DNA of 64,000 nt from Pseudomonas fluorescens (GTDB lineage: Bacteria > Pseudomonadota > Gammaproteobacteria > Pseudomonadales > Pseudomonadaceae): NCBI RefSeq assembly GCF_902498185.1, contig NZ_CABVIX010000012.1:84076-148075 (forward strand), given 5' to 3'. Shown in pieces: positions 8,492-17,641 of this stretch. Under the pieces are notes generated by a model. The model saw nothing but the letters and a program-made list of their open reading frames with translations, was not told where the DNA came from and searched no databases. The position numbers were made by a program, and so were the translations under genes. How positions within the stretch are numbered: the stretch's first letter is position 1; each line of letters opens with the position of its first letter.

Positions 8492-9066
8492 AAAGACCTC
8501 AGGAGGTAATGCCCTTGCCGTCAGGTTCGGGCGCTGTGCGCCGCCGTTGCGCCGCGTTGTAACGTCCACAGGACGGTATCTGCCATTCTGGCTGGCATTG
8601 CGGTCTCGTGGCAAAGGCTCGGGGACAACAAAATGCGGTCGTCGGCAGTCGCGCTATATTGAGAGGGCAGGCCTTGCAGAAGGGAGAAGGGAAGCGATGT
8701 GCCCGAGCCGTCAATTATTGCGGCCAGGCTGGGCATTTTTGCCGGCCAGGTGCTGGCGGCAGCGCCGATCGATGACGGGCGAGACATGTAACCCCCGATG
8801 TTTTTATGCTGTTATGGGTTGAGGTCGAGCTTAGCCTTGTTCATTTTTTTTCACAACATCCCTGTAAAAAATAAAAGACGGCCTGCCTGGATAGCTCTTT
8901 TCAGCAGAAATAGCGGATAATGGCGTGCCCTGATTTGCAGCAAAATGGCCGTCGCAGTGCCATTTCGGGGCATCAATGGGTTGACTTGACTTCACAAAGC
9001 CTTTCCGATTGACTGGCACTGCAAGCCCCCCTTGATTGATATTTTAAACAAAAAAGGTGTTGCATC
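8492..9066. other. 575-bp divergent intergenic region between two polyamine ligase genes
   Basis: It separates spuB (minus) from the second glutamine-synthetase-like gene (plus) and must hold both promoters. The right half is AT-richer, with TTGACTTGACTT at 8981-8992 and TTGATTGATATTTT just before the plus-strand gene. No confident -35/-10 pair, sigma-54 site or protein-coding frame was found. A TGGCAC at 9014-9019 is not followed by a correctly spaced GC element. Confidence 0.5.
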
Positions 9067-10443
9067 ATGTCGGTACCCCCGCGTGCCGTTCAGCTTAACG
9101 AAGCGAACGCGTTCCTTAAGGAACATCCTGAGGTTCTCTACGTTGACCTTCTGATTGCAGATATGAATGGTGTGGTGCGTGGCAAACGCATCGAACGGAC
9201 CAGCCTCCACAAGGTTTACGAGAAAGGCATCAACCTGCCGGCCTCCCTATTCGCCCTCGACATCAACGGTTCGACCGTCGAAAGCACAGGCCTTGGCCTG
9301 GACATCGGCGATGCCGACCGCATCTGTTATCCGATTCCGGACACCCTCTCCAACGAGCCATGGCAGAAGCGCCCTACCGCGCAGCTGCTGATGACCATGC
9401 ACGAGATCGAAGGCGAGCCGTTTTTTGCCGACCCTCGTGAAGTGCTGCGTCAGGTCGTCAGCAAGTTCGACGACATGGGCCTGACCATCTGCGCCGCATT
9501 CGAGCTGGAGTTCTACCTGATCGATCAGGAGAACGTGAACGGCCGTCCGCAGCCGCCGCGCTCGCCGATCTCGGGCAAGCGTCCGCAATCGACCCAGGTG
9601 TACCTGATCGACGATCTCGACGAGTACGTCGACTGCCTCCAGGACATCCTCGAAGGTGCCAAGGAGCAGGGCATTCCTGCCGACGCCATCGTCAAGGAAA
9701 GCGCCCCGGCGCAGTTCGAGGTCAACCTGCACCACGTCGCCGACCCGCTCAAGGCCTGTGACTATGCGGTGCTGCTCAAGCGCCTGATCAAGAACATCGC
9801 CTACGACCATGAGATGGACACCACCTTCATGGCCAAGCCCTACCCGGGCCAGGCAGGCAATGGTCTGCATGTCCACATTTCCATCCTGGACAAAGATGGC
9901 AAGAACATCTTTACCAGCGAGGATCCCGAGCAGAACGCCGCGCTACGTCACGCTGTCGGCGGTGTGCTCGAGACCCTGCCCGCGTCGATGGCGTTCCTGT
10001 GCCCGAACGTCAACTCGTACCGCCGCTTTGGTGCACAGTTCTATGTGCCCAATGCGCAGACCTGGGGCCTGGACAACCGTACCGTGGCCGTGCGCGTGCC
10101 AACCGGCTCGCCGGACGCCGTGCGTCTTGAGCACCGCGTGGCGGGCGCCGACGCCAACCCGTACCTGCTGATGGCGGCGGTGCTGGCCGGTGTGCACCAT
10201 GGCCTGACCAACAAGGTCGAGCCTGGCGCCCCGATCGAAGGCAACGCCTACGAGCAGCTGGATCAGAGCCTGCCGAACAACCTGCGCGATGCCTTGCGCG
10301 AGCTGGATGACAGCGAGATCCTCAACAAGTACATCGATCCGAAGTACATCGACATCTTTGTCGCGTGCAAGGAAAGCGAACTGGAAGAGTTCGAGCACTC
10401 GATCTCCGACCTCGAGTACAACTGGTACCTGCATACGGTGTAA
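9067..10443 (+). CDS. glutamine synthetase-like gamma-glutamylpolyamine synthetase (SpuI type)
   Basis: Second member of the gamma-glutamylpolyamine synthetase group, 458 residues, divergent from spuB. It keeps the family motifs VLYVDLLIADMNGVVRGKRI, FELEFYLI, KESAPAQFEVNLHH, FMAKPYPGQAGNGLHVH and TVAVRVPTGSPDAVRLEHR. The histidine block GNGLHVHIS and the ADADANPYL-like segment GADANPYLLMAA complete the active site. The gene is monocistronic, with a strong terminator straight after it. In P. aeruginosa several such paralogues with different polyamine preference exist. The presence of two next to the spu transporter suggests a split by substrate (monoamine, diamine or spermidine). Which one this is cannot be read from sequence. 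Confidence 0.86.
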   Translation: MSVPPRAVQLNEANAFLKEHPEVLYVDLLIADMNGVVRGKRIERTSLHKVYEKGINLPASLFALDINGSTVESTGLGLDIGDADRICYPIPDTLSNEPWQKRPTAQLLMTMHEIEGEPFFADPREVLRQVVSKFDDMGLTICAAFELEFYLIDQENVNGRPQPPRSPISGKRPQSTQVYLIDDLDEYVDCLQDILEGAKEQGIPADAIVKESAPAQFEVNLHHVADPLKACDYAVLLKRLIKNIAYDHEMDTTFMAKPYPGQAGNGLHVHISILDKDGKNIFTSEDPEQNAALRHAVGGVLETLPASMAFLCPNVNSYRRFGAQFYVPNAQTWGLDNRTVAVRVPTGSPDAVRLEHRVAGADANPYLLMAAVLAGVHHGLTNKVEPGAPIEGNAYEQLDQSLPNNLRDALRELDDSEILNKYIDPKYIDIFVACKESELEEFEHSISDLEYNWYLHTV

Positions 10444-10448
10444 GCAGA

Positions 10449-10474
10449 AACGCCGTCGAAACGACGGCGTTTTC
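10449..10474 (+). terminator. intrinsic terminator after the plus-strand glutamine synthetase-like gene
   Basis: AACGCCGTCG (10449-10458), loop AAA, then CGACGGCGTT (10462-10471) form a perfect 10-bp stem followed by TTT. It starts six bases past the stop codon. A-rich bases before the stem could make it partly bidirectional for argA, which ends at 10501. Confidence 0.9.
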
Positions 10475-10500
10475 CGGCCTGCCGCGCAGCGGTGCCGGGC

Positions 10501-11799
10501 CTAGATGCTCTTCTCGAAGATCTTCGAGTTGCGCTGATAGTTGTACAGCGACGCCCGCGCCGCGGGCAGCCGCTCTACCCCGCTTGGCGCAAAGCCGCGC
10601 TCGCGGAACCAGTGCGCCGTGCGGGTCGTCAGCACGAACAGGGTATTCAACCCCATCTGCCGAGCACGCACCTCGATGCGTTCGAGCAAGTCATCACCCC
10701 GCCCACCATGACGGTACTCGGGATTGACCGCCAGGCACGCAAGCTCTCCTGCCTCTGAACCGGTAATCGGATACAGTGCCGCGCAGGCGATGATCATTCC
10801 ATCGCGCTCGACCACGCTGAACTGCTCGATTTCGCGCTCCAGGACCTCGCGCGAGCGACGAACCAGGATGCCTTGTTCTTCCAGCGGGCTGATGAGCTGC
10901 AACAGGCCGCCGACGTCTTCGATGGTCGCTTCACGCACGATCTCGAACTGCTCCTGGGCTACCAGGGTGCCCCCACCATCACGGGTGAACAGCTCGGTGA
11001 GCAGTGCGCCGTCTTCGGCGTAACTGACGATATGGCTGCGCGCCACGCCGCCCTTGCATGCCTCGGCAGCGGCGTCGAGCAGCTCGCCCTGATAGTCGCT
11101 GCCCAGGCGCTGCAAGTGTGCCGGGACCTGCTGTGGGCGTAACTCGCGCACCAGCCGGCCCTGCTCGTCGAGCAAGCCCGACTCGGCACCGAACAGCAGC
11201 AGTTTGTCGGCACCGAGCTCGATGGCCGCGCGGGTGGCGACGTCCTCGCAGGCCAGGTTGAAGATCTCGCCGGTCGGCGAATAACCCAAAGGCGACAGCA
11301 GCACGATGGTGCGCTCGTCGAGCAGGCGGCTGATGCCCTTGCGGTCGATCCGGCGTACTTCGCCCGTGTGGTGGTAGTCCACTCCTTCGAGCACGCCGAT
11401 CGGCCGCGCGGTCACCAGGTTGCCCGAGGCCACGCGCAGGCGCGCGCCCTGCATGGGCGACGCAGCCATGTCCATCGACAGGCGGGCTTCAATGGCCACG
11501 CGCAGGCTGCCGACTGCATCGATCACGCAATCCAGGGTCGGCGCATCGGTGATGCGCATGCCGTGATGGTAATGCGGGGTCAGGCCGCGGGCGGCCAGGC
11601 GCGTTTCGATCTGCGGACGCGAGCCATGCACCAGCACCAGGCGTACGCCGAGGCTGTGCAACAGCACCAGGTCGTGCACGATGTTGCCGAAGTTGGGGTG
11701 CTCGACGCCATCGCCAGGGAGCATGACCACGAAGGTGCAGTCGCGATGGGCATTGATGTAGGGAGAAGCATGACGCAGCCAATTGACGTATTCGGGCAT
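10501..11799 (-). CDS. argA: amino-acid N-acetyltransferase (N-acetylglutamate synthase) ArgA
   Basis: First enzyme of arginine synthesis: acetyl-CoA plus glutamate gives N-acetylglutamate. It has 432 residues with the bifunctional bacterial ArgA layout: an amino-acid-kinase-like domain (about 1-290; VLVHGSRPQIETRL, VLLSPLGYSPTGEIFN) that usually serves arginine feedback, and a C-terminal GNAT domain (about 295-432; CLAVNPEYRHGGRGDDLLERIE is the acetyl-CoA loop). It lies directly downstream of argE on the same strand, separated by 111 bp. Confidence 0.95.
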   Translation of the reverse strand: MPEYVNWLRHASPYINAHRDCTFVVMLPGDGVEHPNFGNIVHDLVLLHSLGVRLVLVHGSRPQIETRLAARGLTPHYHHGMRITDAPTLDCVIDAVGSLRVAIEARLSMDMAASPMQGARLRVASGNLVTARPIGVLEGVDYHHTGEVRRIDRKGISRLLDERTIVLLSPLGYSPTGEIFNLACEDVATRAAIELGADKLLLFGAESGLLDEQGRLVRELRPQQVPAHLQRLGSDYQGELLDAAAEACKGGVARSHIVSYAEDGALLTELFTRDGGGTLVAQEQFEIVREATIEDVGGLLQLISPLEEQGILVRRSREVLEREIEQFSVVERDGMIIACAALYPITGSEAGELACLAVNPEYRHGGRGDDLLERIEVRARQMGLNTLFVLTTRTAHWFRERGFAPSGVERLPAARASLYNYQRNSKIFEKSI

Positions 11800-11910
11800 A
11801 ACCGGAGCCTGTATGAAAAGTGAGCAAGAAGCGGGATGGCACAGCGCTCGATGGGTTATCGTCGGTTCAGGCTAGGCGTCACGCGCAGTCTCCTTTTGAA
11901 ACGTTTCGAC

Positions 11911-13068
11911 TCAGCGGGCAATTACCGGGCTGAGGCAATAGTATTGGATCAGTTCACGCAATAGACGCACGGTAGGCTCGATGCGTGACATTTCAAGGTA
12001 TTCGCCGGGCTGGTGGGCGCAGGCGATATCACCTGGGCCGAGCACCAGTGTCTCGCAGCCGAGACGCTGAAAATACGGCGCTTCAGTGGCAAAGGCCACC
12101 GCTTCGGCACGATGACCGGTAAGACGTTCGGCAAGCCGCACCAGTTCCGCATCCGCGTCCTGCTCGAAGGCTGGCGCTTCGGGAAACAGCGGCGCATAGT
12201 CGATTTCTACCTGATGCTGCTCGGCCAGCGGCGCCAGCTTCTGGCGGATGGCCGCGCGCAGCTGCTCGGCGTCCATCCCTGGCAAGGGGCGCAGGTCGAA
12301 CTCCAGGGCGCACTGGCCGCAGATGCGGTTGGGGTTGTCGCCCCCGTGAATGCAGCCGAAGTTCAGGGTCGGCTGCGGCACCGTGAACTGCGGGTTGCGA
12401 TAGGCCTGCTGCCATTGCCGGCGCAGGCCCATCAGCTCACCCATCACCGCATGCATGGCTTCCATGGCGCTGTGGCCCAGGCTTGGGTCCGACGAGTGGC
12501 CGCTGCGCCCGAGAATATCGATGCGCTCCATGAGAATGCCCTTGTGCATGCGGATCGGCTTCAGGCCGGTCGGCTCGCCGATCACCGCTGCCCGTCCCAG
12601 GGGCCGGCCAGCCTCGGCCAGAGCGCGGGCACCGGCCATGGAGCTTTCTTCATCGCAAGTGGCCAGGATCAGCAGCGGCTGCTTGAAGTCATGCGCCAGC
12701 AATGGCTGCACGGCCTCGACGATCAAGGCGAAAAAGCCCTTCATGTCACAGCTGCCCAGCCCTACCCAGCGGCCATCGACTTCCGTCAGCTTCAGCGGAT
12801 CGCTTTTCCACAGCTGCGGGTCATAGGGCACCGTGTCGCTGTGCCCGGCCAGCACCAGCCCGCCGGGACCGCTGCCGTAGCTGGCCAGCAGGTTGAACTT
12901 GCCTGGGCTCACCTGCTGGATCTCGCAGGCAAATCCCAGGTCGTTCAGCCAGCCGGCGAGCAGGTCGATCACTGCACGGTTGGACTGGTCCAGCGCAGGC
13001 TGGGTGCAACTGACCGACGGTGTGGCGATCAGGGCGGCGAACTGGTCTTTCAGCGACGGCAGGGGCAT
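11911..13068 (-). CDS. argE: acetylornithine deacetylase ArgE
   Basis: M20-family zinc peptidase-like hydrolase, 385 residues, that converts N2-acetylornithine to ornithine. The start at 13066-13068 (MPLPSLKDQFAALIATPSVSC) is preceded by GAGGAGA six bases upstream. The upstream in-frame ATG at 13089 lies before this site and adds only MNPRRTR. Metal-site segments seen are LAGHSDTVPYD, LGSCDMKGFFA and ATCDEESSMAGA. The dimerisation domain lies around residues 180-290. It is divergent from the CYTH-CHAD gene. Confidence 0.93.
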   Translation of the reverse strand: MPLPSLKDQFAALIATPSVSCTQPALDQSNRAVIDLLAGWLNDLGFACEIQQVSPGKFNLLASYGSGPGGLVLAGHSDTVPYDPQLWKSDPLKLTEVDGRWVGLGSCDMKGFFALIVEAVQPLLAHDFKQPLLILATCDEESSMAGARALAEAGRPLGRAAVIGEPTGLKPIRMHKGILMERIDILGRSGHSSDPSLGHSAMEAMHAVMGELMGLRRQWQQAYRNPQFTVPQPTLNFGCIHGGDNPNRICGQCALEFDLRPLPGMDAEQLRAAIRQKLAPLAEQHQVEIDYAPLFPEAPAFEQDADAELVRLAERLTGHRAEAVAFATEAPYFQRLGCETLVLGPGDIACAHQPGEYLEMSRIEPTVRLLRELIQYYCLSPVIAR

Positions 13069-13194
13069 GCGCGTTCTCCTCGGATTCATTCCTCATAGTA
13101 GAGCCATCGGGCGCTGGGAATAAACCGTCGGCGGCCGACTGCTGTACACTGCCCGGCCAAGACGCCCTGTCCTCAAAGCCTGGATCACCCAGCA

Positions 13195-14574
13195 ATGCAC
13201 AAAGAAACCGAACTCAAGCTGCGGGCCAGCCGCGAGACCCTCGCTGCCCTGCGCGAGCACCCGCTGCTCAAGAAACGCAACAAATCCGGCTGGCAGACCC
13301 GCGAACTGCTCAATCAGTATTTCGACACGCCTGAGCGCGACCTGTCGGCCGCCAAAGTGGCCCTGCGCCTGCGCCGTGACGGCGATGCGGTCATCCAGAC
13401 CCTCAAGTGCCGTGGCCAGAGCGTGGCCGGCCTGTCGGAGCGCAACGAATACGAGTGGCCGCTGGACAAGGCCAAGCTCGACCTCAAGAAGCTCGACGCC
13501 AGCTGCTGGCCGGCGCAACTGGCCGAGCTGGACAAGAAGTCCATCAAGCCGCTGTTCACCACCGACTTTACCCGCGAATTCGCCGAGATCGCCTGGGGCC
13601 GTGGCAAGGCCAAGGTCGTGATCGAAGCTGCCCTTGACCTGGGCACGGTCACCGCTGGCAAGCGCAAGGAAGAGATCTGCGAGCTCGAGCTCGAACTGCG
13701 TGAAGGCTCGCCTGAAGCGCTGCTCGAACTGGCCGCGGAGCTGTCCGCTACCCTCGCACTGATGCCATGTGACATCAGCAAGGCCGAGCGCGGCTACCGC
13801 CTGCTCGACGAAGGCAGCTACAACCTGGGGCTGCCAAGCGCGGTCCTCGACCCTGAGATGCCGGTCGACGACGCCTTCGCCGCCCTCGCCTGGCAACTGC
13901 TGGGCAGCAGCCAGCGTCTGGCCGAGCAATACCGCCACACCGGCCACTGGCGCCTGCTGCAGGACTGGGTCCAGTGCCTGGCCGAACTGCGCGCCCTGGC
14001 CAGCAGCCTGGGCCAGGCCGCGCCACGCGCTACCACCCGCGCCTTGCGCACCAGCCTCGACGCCCTGCTCGAAGACTGGCGCCCGCTGGTGCTGGCCGGT
14101 AACGACGACGAAGACGTCCGCCGCGCCGCGCCCGAGCAGTTCGCCGAAGAGCTGCTGGATCCTCGCTGGGGCCAGTTCTCGCTGGAAACCTCGCGCTGGC
14201 TGCTGGCACGTGGCTGGACTGTCGAGCGCACCAAGCGTGGCGATCGCCAGGGCAGCGCGCAGCTGGCCAACTGGCTGGCCCACCTGCTGTTCGAAGAGGC
14301 GCGCACCTTGCAGCTGCCGCTGTACCAGCAGCAGCCCGAGGATCTTGCCGAACAGCTGCCGCGCATCGAACGCCTGCTGGCCTGGATGCACCACGCCCGC
14401 CAGGTGCTCGAATCGCCTGAGCTCGATCGCCTTTACGGCGAATTGAACAAGCTGCACGACCTGGCCAACCAGCCGATCAGCGACGAGGTGCTCGAAGCAC
14501 GCGTACAGCAAGCCATGGCAGTGTTCCAGGGCCGCGCCTGGAAACACTTGCTCAAGTCGCCGTCAGCGCGATAA
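13195..14574 (+). CDS. CYTH and CHAD domain protein (inorganic triphosphatase YgiF type)
   Basis: 459 residues. The N-terminal CYTH tunnel domain begins MHKETELKLRAS with the ExExK signature at residues 4-8, followed by basic strands (ALRLRRDGD, QTLKCRG) and acidic metal-binding strands (ICELELELREG). The C-terminal part from about residue 215 is the all-helical CHAD domain. The same architecture in E. coli YgiF hydrolyses inorganic tripolyphosphate, and CHAD domains bind polyphosphate. That fits the ppx/ppk genes further right, although those are not adjacent. It overlaps the 3' end of the convergent Lrp-type gene by 12 bp. Confidence 0.88.
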   Translation: MHKETELKLRASRETLAALREHPLLKKRNKSGWQTRELLNQYFDTPERDLSAAKVALRLRRDGDAVIQTLKCRGQSVAGLSERNEYEWPLDKAKLDLKKLDASCWPAQLAELDKKSIKPLFTTDFTREFAEIAWGRGKAKVVIEAALDLGTVTAGKRKEEICELELELREGSPEALLELAAELSATLALMPCDISKAERGYRLLDEGSYNLGLPSAVLDPEMPVDDAFAALAWQLLGSSQRLAEQYRHTGHWRLLQDWVQCLAELRALASSLGQAAPRATTRALRTSLDALLEDWRPLVLAGNDDEDVRRAAPEQFAEELLDPRWGQFSLETSRWLLARGWTVERTKRGDRQGSAQLANWLAHLLFEEARTLQLPLYQQQPEDLAEQLPRIERLLAWMHHARQVLESPELDRLYGELNKLHDLANQPISDEVLEARVQQAMAVFQGRAWKHLLKSPSAR

Positions 14575-15033
14575 GGGCAGGCTGGTCGTGGACTTGATCT
14601 CGGACAAGGCCACGATCGAGTTGACCTCCTGGATCCCCGGCACCATCGACAGTTTTTCGAAGAAGAAACGCTCGTAGGCTTCGATGTCCGGGGTGACAAT
14701 GCGCAACAGGAAGTCCACCGATCCCATCAGCACATAGCATTCCAGCACTTCAGGGAAACCGCGGATCGCCTCGGTGAACTCGGTGAAGTTGGAGCGCCCA
14801 TGGGCGTTGAGCTTTACCTCGGCGAAAATCTGCGTGTTCAGCCCGACTTTCTTGCGGTCGAGCAAAGAGACCTGGCCACGGATCACCCCTTCTTCCTTCA
14901 GGCGTTGAATGCGCCGCCAGCACGGCGATTGCGACAATCCCACGCGTTCGGCGATCTGCGCGCTGGACAGCGACGCATCTTCTTGCAGCAGCGCCAATAT
15001 GCGCCGGTCGTAGGCATCCAGCTCAGCTTGCAT
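14563..15033 (-). CDS. Lrp/AsnC family transcriptional regulator
   Basis: 156 residues. The N-terminal winged helix-turn-helix (AQIAERVGLSQSPCWRRIQRLKEEGVI, about 20-47) is followed by a RAM/ACT-like effector domain (about 70-150; NFTEFTEAIRGFPEVLECYVLMGSVDFLL). Members of this family are amino-acid-responsive regulators. It is divergent from the small gene at 15160, which it may regulate, with 126 bp between. The ligand is unknown. Confidence 0.9.
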   Translation of the reverse strand: MQAELDAYDRRILALLQEDASLSSAQIAERVGLSQSPCWRRIQRLKEEGVIRGQVSLLDRKKVGLNTQIFAEVKLNAHGRSNFTEFTEAIRGFPEVLECYVLMGSVDFLLRIVTPDIEAYERFFFEKLSMVPGIQEVNSIVALSEIKSTTSLPLSR

Positions 15034-15159
15034 GAATATTCCTCTTTCCGTGCTCTTTGCGAATAGTCTGATTCGCCGGACTAGTGATTCTGGTCAATCA
15101 TAGAGAAAAAATACCGAACCCGACGTGCAAAAATTTCGCCATCGATTTCGGAGAACGCC

Positions 15160-15495
15160 ATGAACGCACTCGAACGCTCCAGCGCCCCCTTGCGGACCGA
15201 CGCCTGGGCCGCCAGCGCCGCCCACAGCAGCGTGTGCTACCAGCTGCAGGCCGAGGCCGAGCCAGATAGCCTGTGCCGCGTGCTCAACCTCTTCGCCCTG
15301 CAGTTCCTGACCCCGCATCGGGTACAGGTGGACCAGCAGGCCGACATGCTGTGCATGGAGATCGATGTGGCCGGTCTGAGCTGGCACCGTGCCGAGGTGA
15401 TCGGGCAAAAGCTGCGTAACCTGGTCTGTGTTGGCGAGGTCAGCCTCCAGTCCGTGGCGCAGTTGCACGAAGTGCTCCCGGTGCAGGCGAGCTGA
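15160..15495 (+). CDS. small ACT-like hypothetical protein
   Basis: 111 residues with no signal peptide or membrane span. The region about 28-105 (SVCYQLQAEAEPDSLCRVLNLF, MLCMEIDVAGLSWHRAEVIGQKL) has the alternating strand-helix feel and wording of the regulatory small subunit of acetolactate synthase or other ACT domains. Upstream GGAGA fits the ATG. It sits divergent from an Lrp-family gene and 92 bp ahead of the GspE-type ATPase. A ligand-binding role is inference. No catalytic motif is visible. Confidence 0.72.
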   Translation: MNALERSSAPLRTDAWAASAAHSSVCYQLQAEAEPDSLCRVLNLFALQFLTPHRVQVDQQADMLCMEIDVAGLSWHRAEVIGQKLRNLVCVGEVSLQSVAQLHEVLPVQAS

Positions 15496-15587
15496 GTACC
15501 GCAAGATTCGGTAACTGTTGCCTGAGGCGCACCCGTCGTTCGCCGACTAGCCTTTGCGGTCTTGCAAAGCCTGGCACGGATGCCCGC

Positions 15588-17243
15588 ATGTACGCACGTC
15601 CTGATAACACTCTCGATCCCTACCGCCTGATCGACGCCTTGTACGTCGAGCAGCGCCTTGATGCCGATCAGGCCAGCGCGCTGCGTCAGCGTGTGGCCGC
15701 CCATCCCGAGATCCACCCGCTTGAACTGCTGGCATGTCCACGCAGGGACCAGGACCTGGACAGCCTGTGCCAGTGGCTGGCGGAAAAAACCGGGCAGCCC
15801 TATCAGCGCATCGACCCGCTGCAAATCGATGTGGCCGAGGTCACCGGGCTCATGTCCGCAGCGTTCGCCCAGCGCCACGGCATCCTGGCACTCGGGGTGG
15901 ACGGCCGTGAGGTAACGGTGGCCAGCGCGCAGCCCTACGTCCGCGACTGGGAAGCCGACCTTGCCCAGAGCCTGGGCAAGCGGGTGCGACGGGTATTCGC
16001 CAGCCCGGTGCAGATCCGCCAGCTGAGTCAGACGTTCTTTCGTCTTGCGCATTCGGTACATGGCGCACGCCATGAACAGTTGCCTGGCCTGGGCGAGCTC
16101 GAGCAACTGCTCGAATCGGGCCGCGGCCAAGCCAGCGCCAGCGCCGACGACGCTCACATCGTCCATATCGCTGACTGGGTGCTGCAGTACGCCTTCGAGC
16201 AGCGCGCCAGCGATATTCATCTGGAGCCCAGGCACGACCAGGGCCGCTTGCGCTTTCGCATCGACGGCCTGCTGCATCAGGTCTACGCGTTTCCGGCCAG
16301 TGTCACCCTGGCGCTGGTCAGCCGCCTCAAGCATCTGGGCCGCATGAACGTGGCTGAAAAACGCCGTCCGCAAGATGGACGCCTGAAGAGCCGGCTGCCC
16401 AGTGGTGAGGAAATCGAGGTACGGCTGTCGACCCTGCCCACCCCGTTTGGTGAAAAACTGGTGCTGCGCCTGTTCGATCCGCAACAACTGCAACAGGGCT
16501 TCGTCCAGCTAGGCCTGGAGGGCGACTTGCTGGTTCGCTGGAAACGCCTGTTGCAATGCCGCCAGGGCATGCTGCTGGTCACGGGCCCCACGGGCTCGGG
16601 CAAGACCAGCACGCTGTACGCCAGCCTCCAGCAGCTGGCCACACCGCAGGTCAACGTGTGCACCATCGAAGATCCGATCGAAAGGCTCGACCCAGCCTTC
16701 AATCAACTGCAGGTGCAACCGGGTATCGACCTGGGTTTTGCAAGTGGGGTGCGCGCCCTGCTGCGCCAGGACCCGGACATCATCATGATCGGCGAGATCC
16801 GTGACCAGGAGACTGCCCAGGTAGCGGTCCAGGCAGCGTTGACGGGGCACAGGGTGTTGTCGACCCTGCACACCGACGACTCGTGCAGCGCCATTACCCG
16901 CCTGCAGGAGCTAGGTGTCGCCGATTACCTGATCAAGGCTACGCTGCTCGGGGTGCTGGCCCAGCGCCTGGTACGCACATTATGCCCATCGTGCAAGGCA
17001 TCTCCCGATACCGGCGCCAGCTGCCGGCTGTGCCGCGATACGGGATACCACGGCAGGACGGGTCTGTTCGAACTCCTGTCCATGAGCGATGGGCTGCGAG
17101 CATGCATCAGACCGGCCACCGACCTGGGCGAGCTGCGCCGGAAGGCCTTGAGCGAAGGCCTCTGCGATTTGCGTCGCAGCGGCGTGCAGAAGATCGAGTC
17201 AGGCCTGACCAGCGAAGCCGAGGTACTGCGCGTGTGCGCCTGA
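15588..17243 (+). CDS. orphan GspE/PilB-family secretion ATPase
   Basis: 551 residues. The N-terminal T2SSE/MshEN-like domain (about 1-140) precedes the hexameric ATPase core: Walker A GPTGSGKTSTLY, Asp box CTIEDPIERLDPAFNQLQV, Walker B DPDIIMIGEIRDQETAQVA and His box TGHRVLSTLHTDDS. A tetracysteine zinc-binding insert (CPSCKA...CRLCRDTGYHGR) marks GspE/PilB rather than PilT. No gspC-M or pil genes lie beside it, so it is an orphan. It may power a type II secretion or pilus machine encoded elsewhere. The ribosome site before the chosen ATG is weak, so the exact start is less certain. Confidence 0.85.
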   Translation: MYARPDNTLDPYRLIDALYVEQRLDADQASALRQRVAAHPEIHPLELLACPRRDQDLDSLCQWLAEKTGQPYQRIDPLQIDVAEVTGLMSAAFAQRHGILALGVDGREVTVASAQPYVRDWEADLAQSLGKRVRRVFASPVQIRQLSQTFFRLAHSVHGARHEQLPGLGELEQLLESGRGQASASADDAHIVHIADWVLQYAFEQRASDIHLEPRHDQGRLRFRIDGLLHQVYAFPASVTLALVSRLKHLGRMNVAEKRRPQDGRLKSRLPSGEEIEVRLSTLPTPFGEKLVLRLFDPQQLQQGFVQLGLEGDLLVRWKRLLQCRQGMLLVTGPTGSGKTSTLYASLQQLATPQVNVCTIEDPIERLDPAFNQLQVQPGIDLGFASGVRALLRQDPDIIMIGEIRDQETAQVAVQAALTGHRVLSTLHTDDSCSAITRLQELGVADYLIKATLLGVLAQRLVRTLCPSCKASPDTGASCRLCRDTGYHGRTGLFELLSMSDGLRACIRPATDLGELRRKALSEGLCDLRRSGVQKIESGLTSEAEVLRVCA

Positions 17244-17311
17244 GCCTCGGGAACTTGATCCTGCTGACCAGATCAAAGCGGGCATCGTCCCCAAACAAGA
17301 GTGAACCCAAC

Positions 17312-17626
17312 ATGCGTCTCAAATCAGCCGTCGCCGCTGTTGCCCTGATGTCCCTGCCCATGGGTTATGCCATGGCGGATGGTTTCTGGCGTGATGTGAT
17401 TTCGTCCGGTGCCACCACGGCATCGACCTACCTGACCTTCAAGGACCACAAATTGATCGTCGCGGCGCAGGATGATGCCGGCAGCTATGTCGCCAGTGAA
17501 GGCTCGATCCGCGGGCCGTACCTGGAGGCTGCAATGCAGAAGGTTCGCGCTGACAATCCAGGCCTTCAGGCCAGTGACATGGACCTGGCAAACGCTATCC
17601 TGGCGAAGAACGCCGTAGCCCAGTAA
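17312..17626 (+). CDS. DUF2388 exported small protein
   Basis: 104 residues, from the ATG at 17312 with a modest upstream site. The signal peptide MRLKSAVAAVALMSLPMG is cleaved near YAMA-DG. The mature part (FWRDVISSGATTASTYLTF, then DDAGSYVASEGSIRGPYLEAAM) matches the Pseudomonas DUF2388 family of short periplasmic proteins, often listed as 'holliday junction resolvasome, helicase subunit' without support. The function is unknown. It ends 15 bp before the convergent gcvP. Confidence 0.82.
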   Translation: MRLKSAVAAVALMSLPMGYAMADGFWRDVISSGATTASTYLTFKDHKLIVAAQDDAGSYVASEGSIRGPYLEAAMQKVRADNPGLQASDMDLANAILAKNAVAQ

Positions 17627-17641
17627 TCAGTGCGGGGGCGG

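Noticed and set aside
9014..9027. Possible sigma-54 promoter (TGGCAC) before the plus-strand glutamine synthetase-like gene
   Set aside because: The GG and GC elements are eight bases apart instead of ten, and TTGC is missing.
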